Source of the DNA: JBOFSQ01 sp051651625
GTDB lineage: Bacteria > Planctomycetota > Planctomycetia > Pirellulales > Thermoguttaceae
Assembly (NCBI GenBank): GCA_051651625.1
Contig: JBOFSQ010000022.1
Coordinates: 81,637-145,636, forward strand
Direction of reading: 5' to 3'
DNA length: 64,000 nt
A program made the translations under genes and the position numbers. Shown one piece after another: positions 1-7,100 of the stretch (position 1 is its first letter; every line of letters begins with the position of its first letter). The notes beneath the pieces were generated by a model. It did not search any database, was not told the DNA's origin, and saw only the letters and a list, made by a program, of their open reading frames with translations.

Positions 1-58
1 GTTCACCGTCAATACGGCGAGTACGCCTCCTTTCCGGCTTCTATTCTGGTGCGACGAA

Positions 59-391
59 TCACGAAGCGCAGAACATCGCATTGAGAAACTCAATCTCCGC
101 CGCGAGTGCTTCACTTCGTTTTGCGAACGGCCCCAAGACGGGGCCGTTCACACGCGACAAGTCGGCAGTCCAACTGCCGTCGTCGGTCGGTTCGACGTGC
201 GACGCTCGGCGGATTTGTGGTCTGCCGAGTGCCGCGTACTCAAACGAATCGTGATACAGACCGACGGCACAGCTATTGGGGCTAATCACGTTTCTGCGAA
301 TGAGGTTGTGTTGCGGGCGGTTCAAAGGTTTCGAGCAGTGTAGACATTGTGTTGCTCCTGTTGTTGAGAGTGGATAGCGATGCTGTTTCAT
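59..391 (-). CDS. Small hypothetical protein of the DUF1257/AAA cassette, possibly frameshifted
   Basis: This is the last gene of the minus-strand cassette and encodes 110 residues with no recognised domain. The ATG at 391 overlaps the stop of the upstream 42-residue ORF as ATGA, which suggests translational coupling. A second ATG at 347 has a better ribosome site (GGAG, 7-8 bases upstream), but in that frame only 21 codons are open (MSTLLETFEPPATQ...). The long frame becomes protein-like after about residue 32 (NVISPNSCAVGLYHD). A one-base shift would join the good start to the protein-like body, so either the N-terminus differs from this call or the gene carries a frameshift. No function can be given. 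Confidence 0.5.
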   Translation of the reverse strand: MKQHRYPLSTTGATQCLHCSKPLNRPQHNLIRRNVISPNSCAVGLYHDSFEYAALGRPQIRRASHVEPTDDGSWTADLSRVNGPVLGPFAKRSEALAAEIEFLNAMFCAS

Positions 392-516
392 CCACGGTTT
401 CCAGCGACGTTGTCGTCGTATCGTGGCATTTCGAGTTCAAACCCGAACGATGCGATTGTGTCAACGTCTTCGCCGGTTTGTGCTGCGATGTGTTCGTAAA
501 ACTGTTGGCGTGTCAT
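388..516 (-). CDS. 42-residue conserved-looking small protein
   Basis: A short ORF starting at an ATG preceded by AAAGGAG with a 6-base spacing, which is a strong ribosome site. It encodes an acidic peptide (MTRQQFYEHIAAQTGEDVD...) that I do not recognise. It lies between the AAA ATPase gene and the 110-residue ORF on the same strand, and its stop overlaps the next start by an ATGA. The longer open frame upstream in the same phase is a shadow inside the ATPase gene. Its place in the cassette suggests an accessory factor for the AAA/DUF1257 module; that is inference from context only. Confidence 0.55.
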   Translation of the reverse strand: MTRQQFYEHIAAQTGEDVDTIASFGFELEMPRYDDNVAGNRG

Positions 517-643
517 TGTGTACTCCTTTGTTGTTGAGGGTCGAAACGAAAAAGGGTGTCCACGGTGGACACCCTTTTGCTTTGTGACTTTTCGTGCAGT
601 CACCACGTCGCCGCCTGCCCGATGCGCAGCCCAATGCCACGCA

Positions 644-2065
644 TCAGACAAGCGGCGAGATTGGCCCGTCGCTGCGGGCCGTTCCGAGATTGCGCCGCTG
701 GCCGGCTCTGGGACGATGCAAGTATGTTCCCGGCGATGCCGAATCGAGACATCGCCCAGAGGCCCAGCGTCGCAGCGTTTCAATCGACTCCGCCGCCGTC
801 ACCGAAACCGGTACGACGTTGCGAGCAGCTTCTTGAAGTGAAACGTCGAGAAGTTTTGCGAGTCGGCAACAACTCTTGATCTCCGCACCTGTCCAGTCGT
901 TGTCGTCGGGACGCCGCGGATTTTCAAAACCGTATTGCCGTTCGTAGATGCGCCAGATTTGTTCGCGTGCGGTTTTGTCGGGGAGGTCAACAAAGAAGAT
1001 TCCGTCGAAGCGTTCGCTGCGTGTGAACTCCGGTGGCAGTTTCGTTATGTCGTTCGCGGTGCAAACGATGAACGAGTCGGACGTGCGGTCGTTCAGCCAC
1101 GTTAGCAGCGTACCGAGTAGCCGCGTCGAGACGCCGCCGTCGTTGCCGCCGTTTGCAACTGCTTTCTCAACTTCGTCAATCATCACGACGCACGGACTCA
1201 TCGCGTCGATTTGTTGCAACGCTTTTCGCAACGCCGCCTCAGTCTGACCGACGAGCGAACCCATCAGCGCGCCGATGTCGAGAATGAGCGTCGGACGATG
1301 TACCGAATGTCCGAGCCGCTTTGCGTACGCCGATTTGCCGCATCCACTCGTTCCCAGCAGCATCACGCCTTTTGCGCGTTCGCCACTATCGTTACCCGAT
1401 AGCGCACGAGTGCAAAACTGTGCGAGGTTATCGAGTCCGCCGAGTGTCGGAATCTCTCCGCGATACAAACGCAGCGCAGACGATTGACGTAGCAAGTTCG
1501 CTTTGAGTGTCCAGATTGGTTCCGGCAATAAGGCGTCGTGTTCGATGAGCGACAGCGAGAACGCACCTTCGGCTTCCATCCGTGTCAGACCTGCGGCGGC
1601 TTCGAGGACGCGAGTTGTGTTTACATCATCGGGAAGTTCGCCTGCGATGTCGGTTGCGATCTGCCGCAGTTGCTCCTTGTCGGGGAGCGGATGTTCCACG
1701 ACGACGAACAGCTTCTCCAGCTCGACCGGAATCTGCACGCCCGGCGCAAGCACGATCAGAAATGTTCGTGACACTTTGCCTCGCTGAATCTGTCGTTCGA
1801 CTGCTTGCACGACTTCGATGCTTCCGAGAAATCGGTGAAAGTTTCGCAGTACGATCAGTTGCGGCGTTTCGCCGTCGCCGAGAGTTTCGGCGGACTTGAC
1901 CGCCGTTAGCGGGTCGCTGACTGAAACATCCCAGACGGAGTGGTTCCACGATTCGGCGTTGCACAGAGTTTCGATTTCACGGATCGCTTCGTCTGGCTCG
2001 AACGTCTCAATCCACAAGCCGCTGAAGCACGCGGCGATGTAGTTTCGCAAGTTGTTCGTTAGCAT
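644..2065 (-). CDS. AAA-family ATPase, Ycf46-like
   Basis: A 473-residue AAA ATPase. Walker A is GTSGCGKSA at residues 238-246, Walker B CVVMIDEVEK at 292-301, a sensor-1 region with TANDITKLPPEF follows near 345, and an arginine-rich RSERFD box comes after it. The N-terminal 230 residues hold a less conserved domain, as in chloroplast/cyanobacterial Ycf46 proteins. The start has AGGAG 8 bases upstream and overlaps the DUF2997 gene by 7 bases. Ycf46 relatives have been linked to regulation of CO2 use in cyanobacteria; here the substrate is unknown. The last ~35 residues (after RRWASGRC) are arginine-rich and look unlike an AAA lid, so the 3' end may have shifted frame. Confidence 0.8.
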   Translation of the reverse strand: MLTNNLRNYIAACFSGLWIETFEPDEAIREIETLCNAESWNHSVWDVSVSDPLTAVKSAETLGDGETPQLIVLRNFHRFLGSIEVVQAVERQIQRGKVSRTFLIVLAPGVQIPVELEKLFVVVEHPLPDKEQLRQIATDIAGELPDDVNTTRVLEAAAGLTRMEAEGAFSLSLIEHDALLPEPIWTLKANLLRQSSALRLYRGEIPTLGGLDNLAQFCTRALSGNDSGERAKGVMLLGTSGCGKSAYAKRLGHSVHRPTLILDIGALMGSLVGQTEAALRKALQQIDAMSPCVVMIDEVEKAVANGGNDGGVSTRLLGTLLTWLNDRTSDSFIVCTANDITKLPPEFTRSERFDGIFFVDLPDKTAREQIWRIYERQYGFENPRRPDDNDWTGAEIKSCCRLAKLLDVSLQEAARNVVPVSVTAAESIETLRRWASGRCLDSASPGTYLHRPRAGQRRNLGTARSDGPISPLV

Positions 2066-2250
2066 TGCTGCGTCTCCTGTTGGTTGATGTTGGTTGTGTG
2101 AAAATACTCTGACTTGAACTGCTCTGCGGTTTGTGTACCGAGAGCGTGTTCGATGAACGTTGAGGCGTCCTTACACGACTGCCCGTCAAAACCGTTGGTC
2201 TCGACTTTGGTTGTGCCGTCGGTTGTGATGATGAGAGTTATCGTTTTCAT
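2059..2250 (-). CDS. DUF2997 family protein
   Basis: A 63-residue protein beginning MKTITLIITTDGTTKVET, which fits the DUF2997 family: small proteins with a beta-rich N-terminus and a conserved G-F-x-G-x-x-C stretch (here GFDGQSC). It starts at an ATG with GGAGGTG 4-8 bases upstream. It overlaps the DUF1257 gene upstream by 4 bases and the ATPase gene downstream by 7. From established knowledge this family commonly sits beside DUF1257 and Ycf46-like ATPases in cyanobacteria and planctomycetes; the biochemical role is not known. Confidence 0.8.
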   Translation of the reverse strand: MKTITLIITTDGTTKVETNGFDGQSCKDASTFIEHALGTQTAEQFKSEYFHTTNINQQETQQC

Positions 2251-2615
2251 AACGCACCTCCGACGTTGACGGTGAGTTTGACAGAACCGTCCGCGAGTTG
2301 TTGCTCGATGACGGAGTAACCTTTTCGCCGAGCTTCGAGCGTCGCCTTCTCGACGCCGTACATCTGGACGAAGTTTCGCAGATGTTTTTCGTCGCCCCAC
2401 TTGCCGCCGAAGTTGTCGTACTTGAGTTCACCCGTTTCGAGAACGCAAACGACGGGGTACAACCAATCTGGCAGCTTGACAATGATGCCCTCGGCAGTGT
2501 CAGCGAAGAGTTTAGCCCGTCCGTGGACTGGCTCTTTGAGATTCAGCCTGCGACAAGCAGACTTCACTGCATCAAGGTCACGCACCTCGACGTTGACCGT
2601 AACAATGTGGCTCAT
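2247..2615 (-). CDS. DUF1257 (Ycf35-like) protein
   Basis: A 122-residue protein starting MSHIVTVNVEVRDLDAVKSA, the typical N-terminus of DUF1257, the family that includes plastid Ycf35. The ATG at 2615 has AGGAG about 8 bases upstream and is preferred over an in-frame start at 2741, which lies inside the upstream repeat block. It is the first gene of the cassette and overlaps DUF2997 by 4 bases (ATGA), so translation is probably coupled. The function of the family is unknown; its constant pairing with a Ycf46-like ATPase suggests a common complex. Confidence 0.8.
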   Translation of the reverse strand: MSHIVTVNVEVRDLDAVKSACRRLNLKEPVHGRAKLFADTAEGIIVKLPDWLYPVVCVLETGELKYDNFGGKWGDEKHLRNFVQMYGVEKATLEARRKGYSVIEQQLADGSVKLTVNVGGAL

Positions 2616-2661
2616 ACCATTTTCTCCTGCGTTGGTGAATGTGTTGGCTACCCGGTAACAG

Positions 2662-2718
2662 TAACCGCATAGCCTCATATTCATATAACGCGAAAATGGC
2701 AGGTTTTTAGGTGCGGGG
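2662..2718. repeat. Left copy of a 57-bp imperfect direct repeat, upstream of the DUF1257 cassette
   Basis: This block matches 18016-18072 in the same orientation, with about 80 percent identity by eye. The longest identical stretches are CGAAAATGGC and GGTTTTTAG. Here it sits just upstream of the DUF1257 gene and, read on the minus strand, contains a TATATG box and an ATG-AGG, so it may be the cassette's promoter/leader. It could also be an island end. Confidence 0.6.
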
Positions 2719-2802
2719 CGGAGAGTCGCCGCCGCGTACAAGAATACTGCGGCGCTGCCCGCAGAGAGGCGGGCGGTTCATGCGATTGTCCCCTTAAAAC
2801 AC

Positions 2803-2833
2803 CGAACGGGCGGGGGGCACCCCCGCCCGTTCG
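2803..2833 (-). terminator. Strong hairpin, probable terminator of the helicase operon side
   Basis: A perfect 14-bp stem (CGAACGGGCGGGGG and its complement) around a GCA loop. On the minus strand it is followed by GTGTTTTAAG, a short T stretch. It lies 30 bases past the end of the ORF ending at 2864, so it would stop minus-strand transcription leaving the island operon before the DUF1257 cassette. Confidence 0.6.
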
Positions 2834-2863
2834 AAATCTACGGAAATCTATGCGATGCGAGGT

Positions 2864-3202
2864 TTAGAGGTCTTCCGTTTCTGTCTCCACCATCTTGAAC
2901 TCCCAACCAACAGCATTGACGCTTTCGTTGTACCCGTCATCATTGCCGTTCACGGCAACAACTCTGTAACGGTACACAGTATCAGCGAGAAGTTCTGTGA
3001 CAGTGTACCCCACTTGATCCGCCTCGTGGCAAGCATCCCATGCTACCTCAACCGAACCAACTTCTTTACCGCCAGTATACAATGAGACAATGTACTTGCA
3101 GTTGCCAGCGGTTGCCGGATTAACCTGCTCGCCATTCTCCTTGAATAAAACTACTTGTCCCCCCTGTCCACCAAACGTAGGGCAGGTCACAGTTTTCGGC
3201 AA
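2864..3202 (-). pseudogene. Fn3-like ORF, probably 5'-truncated
   Basis: An open frame of up to 112 codons with only a TTG start inside the preceding gene. Its body (YTVTELLADTVYRYRVVAVN) has the spacing of a fibronectin type III strand F/G region, suggesting a secreted or surface adhesive domain. The 5' end overlaps the left 33-bp inverted repeat (3158-3190), so the reading frame upstream comes from that repeat. I infer that the original gene lost its 5' part at this junction. Composition is closer to the operon than to the GC-rich cassette. Confidence 0.4.
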
Positions 3203-4109
3203 GTCGCCATTGTCCCCACGCCTCTTGGCGTGATGCGAATAATCTTAATCTGTTTGTCAACTTTTCCGGTATAGGAACGTCAAATTTAATAGTGGTACCG
3301 TTAATGTTATGTGGTCGCTCGTTCTCGTCGATTATTCTTGCCATTAACAATTCATGCCATTCTTCACGGTCGTGGAGCGTTAATATCTGGACGGTTTCAT
3401 TTTTTTTGGCAACCAGCAACCAAGAAGGATTACTATAATCTTGATTCTTTTGCGCGAAATAGACACCGTCCGGGGTTCTCGCAGATAGTTTTTTCCAACG
3501 TCCTGTAGGGTTATCTGTGTCTTTGGAGCTTCCCCAAAAATCTCCCGTCTTTCCGGCAACGAGCAAAATATGTTCTGGCAATCCTTCCGCGTTTTGCGAA
3601 AGTAATTCTTGTTTCCGTTCATTCCAATTCGGTAATCCAATTTCTGATAGTTTTTCCTCTTCGATCCCATTTGCCGCAAACACACGGCAAGTATGTTCGT
3701 CGGGAACCACACGGCGAACCACGTCATAGCCGTCGATAGGTGTCATCGGTAACAATGAATGCGGTATGTTTCCGAGCAAAATGGCGTGATGATTGTCCAA
3801 TCGAATCCAACGAGGACGAGTTGCCGTAAAAACCGGCGATTCCTTACCTTCTCGATCCAATTCTTTGATTTCATCGAGAGCTTTAAGAATATCCAAACAT
3901 TCATCGAAGAACGTGTTGTCCGTCGCCAGTATCGGTTTGAGAATAGCTTGAAAGCGTTGATGCAGCTCGCGTTTTGAGACAGATTGATTCGCAAAAAGCA
4001 CCTGTCGAATCAACGAACAAACGCCATATTGACTTTCGGCGGTCAGTTGGTTATCCGCAACAAATAATCCGAACTGTTTTTGGTATTCTGGCAATGCAAT
4101 ACTTTTCAT
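3120..4109 (-). CDS. Unrecognised 329-residue protein, last gene of the two-helicase operon
   Basis: Start chosen at 4109: GGAG lies 8 bases upstream and the ATG overlaps the helicase stop as ATGA, so translation is coupled. The ATG at 4115 is too close to the ribosome site. The first 90 residues (RQVLFANQSVSKRELHQRF) may form a winged-helix-like or TPR-poor helical domain. The middle has aromatic and charged segments with no motif I know, and there is no signal peptide or membrane segment. The last ~25 residues (after RLAEN) are encoded by the left inverted repeat and sequence beyond it, so the native C-terminus may have been replaced. It may be a small partner of the large helicase. Confidence 0.7.
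   Translation of the reverse strand: MKSIALPEYQKQFGLFVADNQLTAESQYGVCSLIRQVLFANQSVSKRELHQRFQAILKPILATDNTFFDECLDILKALDEIKELDREGKESPVFTATRPRWIRLDNHHAILLGNIPHSLLPMTPIDGYDVVRRVVPDEHTCRVFAANGIEEEKLSEIGLPNWNERKQELLSQNAEGLPEHILLVAGKTGDFWGSSKDTDNPTGRWKKLSARTPDGVYFAQKNQDYSNPSWLLVAKKNETVQILTLHDREEWHELLMARIIDENERPHNINGTTIKFDVPIPEKLTNRLRLFASRQEAWGQWRLAENCDLPYVWWTGGTSSFIQGEWRAG
3158..3190 (-). repeat. Left 33-bp inverted repeat bracketing the two-helicase operon
   Basis: Read on the minus strand this begins GTGACCTGC and ends GGACAGGGGGGA. It matches 15316-15348 on the plus strand at 30 of 33 positions, and the three differences are all transitions. TGACCTGC starts resemble ends of some IS3-group insertion sequences (recalled, not searched). 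The repeat encodes part of the C-terminus of the 329-residue protein and the start of the truncated Fn3-like ORF. Confidence 0.75.
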
Positions 4110-7100
4110 CGGCATTTCTCCAAAACGAGTTTCGTCGCAGCAGGTAAAGCGCGGTCAATTTGAATATGTTGAACCGGTATGAAGTTGTGAAACTGTTTTT
4201 CGAGTTGCTGTGAACGCTCCGTTGCTGTCTTGTCTGTCAAGGAATGAACCACCAGAACCACTTTACCATTCACTTCGATATAACCGTCTTTGTGGATGGT
4301 CTGGACATCTTTGTCTTGCAAATCAGTCGCAAGAATTTTCAGCAAACGGTCTTCGGTGGACGTTTCAAGACATGGCAACGTACCATCAAGTAAATATCCA
4401 AGCAGTCCTGCGGCGATTTGCCGGTCTAAATCACCGTGCATATAACGGTTTTGATAGGTCTGCAAGCAACGGGGACAGCCGGATTCACAATCGCAATTTT
4501 GAAGACGGTGTACCACGTTCCGTAAAAATTTCTGCATGTCTTTGGTTGCAGCTTGCACGAAACCCGCACCATCCGCCACATTGTCGTACAAGAAAATGTC
4601 AGCCTCTTTCCCAATTTGTCCGTCTGCGGTTGCTGCTGGTCGAAATTCTCCACCTATGTTGTTCGGGTCGATTTCCAACTCCGCAACCGCTGTTTGGTTC
4701 ATTGCCGTTGCCAACGTCCCCAAGGCAATACGGGCAAGATGTGAACCGGGATTCAGTGTTATCGCGCTGCCAAACCGCAGACGAATGAGTACGACATCGC
4801 TGTTGAATGTGGTTCCCAAGACAACATTTTGTTCTGGCCATCCCTTGCAATGCTGATACTCTTTCGAGTGTCCTTTACGAGGGCTCAAGATGGGATATGG
4901 TTTTTGGTGTGATTGACGCGATCCCGTCTCGTCAACGGCGAACATTGAGTGTTTCGTGTGTGTTTCGGAATACCAATTTGCCGGTTCAATGCGCCCGCAC
5001 TTTTCACAATAATGAAAACCGGACAGTTTATCTTCGCTGACACCACGATTTGTCAAGATGAGTTGTTTCTTGCCTTCCCAACATATAAAACTCCCCTCTG
5101 AATAAAAGGCGGGTTCGTTGCTGAAATCCGCTGTCAACTTGGCGTGAGTCGCAAACGTCGAATCGGGAATGTCGTTCTGAGGCAATTCTTCTGGAATGTC
5201 GCAGGGTTGCGCGAATCCCGGTGGGACAAACCAAGTACGAGCAGGTCCCAAAGTAGTTTTTTTGCATCCGGCGCACTCGATAATTTCTCCCGGCTTGCCT
5301 TTGCCGAATTCTTGCGTTTCGACATGTCCACAGGAACATTCGTAATAGAGTTTGCTGTTTTTCCAAGCTTCTTTTCGTTCGTCTTGGAATGGTGACCAAA
5401 TGGCAAATGAAAAATGCCGTTTACCATCAATATACACCTCTTTTCCGGGAGCGTAACTCGACAATGCCTGCGTCAACCCGTATTGTGGAGCGTAGCGAAG
5501 TACGGTTTTGTATTGATTTGCCGATTTGTTTTTATCAAAAACGTGCATTGCCACTGTATCTGTCGGGAACGCATACGAGGGAAATAACGACTTGCTGAAA
5601 AGAAAGTCCAGTAGTTTATCGACATCCAAGGGCGAGTTTTCAGTTTCCACACGATTGTCTTCAGATTCGTCATCCTCGTCGGTTGCCGTGCCATCTGGCG
5701 AGTCGAGCTGTTTCTCTTTCAGGGCATCCAGTAATTGTTGTGGGATACTTTCTATCCAATCTTGTCTAAACGCATCATTTCCAGCAAGGACGGTAGTCAA
5801 TGCCGCAAGAACGGTATCTCTTTCAGCAGTCAGCCATTGAACCAACCCTCGGTACGAAAAACCGTTTGCGGCTCCATTGCGAAAGTCATGAACCATGCCA
5901 AGCGTAGAAAAGACGTTGGCATCGCATTGCCGAGTGATTCTTTCTTGCTGAAACATGCTAAAAATCAGCGAGAACAGGTGACGCCGGACAATTTGTTCGT
6001 TGTCGATGTTAAGAATCGGACTCTTAACAGGTCCGCCAATCATATCCGCCGGTTCGCTAAAGTATCGTTGGTTGTGCGAATCTTGGTCGGCGTAAGTCAA
6101 GAGCGTGGAAAGCGATGCCCCACGTCGTCCGGCACGTCCCGCTCGCTGTTGATAATTCGACCGGTTTGGCGGCACATTCCGCATGGCAACCGCCGTTAGC
6201 AAACCGATGTCGATACCGACCTCCATCGTCGTCGTACAGGATAAAACGTCTACCGGAATATCCGTTTCTTTATCGGATTCATTTGGTATTTTTATATCCT
6301 GAAAACGGATTTCGTACTTTTCAGCCAGCGAAAAGGCGTCTTCGTTGTTCGCTTGCGATCCGATTGCCGCCGTGTGTTCTTTCGCAATAAATGGATAGGG
6401 AACTGTTCCGTCTTGTTTCATTCGGTCGCTGGCTTCCCGGTAGACTTGTATCCGTTTTGAAGACGTAAGTGTCCTCTGCACGTCAATCTTTTTAATCGAG
6501 TCCTTTGATTGACAAAACGGACAAATCGTTTTCGCAAGCGGATTTAATGGAAATATCCGAGTACATACGTCGCAGCGGAGCCAATCACTTTGGGTTCCGT
6601 CTTGGAATACAAGTTTCGTGCCATCAAGAAAAACACCATTTGCGGTTGTATCACATCCCCAATGTTCCAAGAGATAGTTCCACCACTTTGGCGTATTATT
6701 TTTTGACTTTGAAAAATTCTTTGTGGCAAATGGTTTGTCTTGAAGTATGTGTTCAAAATCCGTAATAAAAGCACCATCATCCCGTTTGAGATACTTATTC
6801 TTCTCGTCATTGTCGATCCAATCATTGGGAGTGCCGTGCAAACGCACTGCTCTTTTGTCAATCATCAATTGAATCCAAAGCTCAACGAGATTTTTTCTCC
6901 ACTCGTCAATTTTGTCGGGGGCGATTCCTGTGGGAACGGGCAGTTCAGTCCGGTCGTCATTAACGAATTCTTCATCGGGAACGATGCGTGCGAGGGCAAG
7001 TGAGTGAAAGCCCGAAGTTGCGTTAAATAATGTCTCGTAAATCGCTTGCAATATCGTTTCTGGAGCATTAAAGTTCTCGATATTCTTTCGAAAGGTCTTC

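Noticed and set aside
1..58. Unassigned 58 bases at the window start
   Set aside because: No open frame, start or known repeat could be supported; it may be the end of a gene outside the window.
2803..2833. CRISPR-like or REP reading of the GC hairpin
   Set aside because: Single copy with a T stretch; a terminator explains it better.
4210..4788. Plus-strand frames within the helicase operon
   Set aside because: All are shadows of the minus-strand genes, without ribosome sites or recognisable domains.
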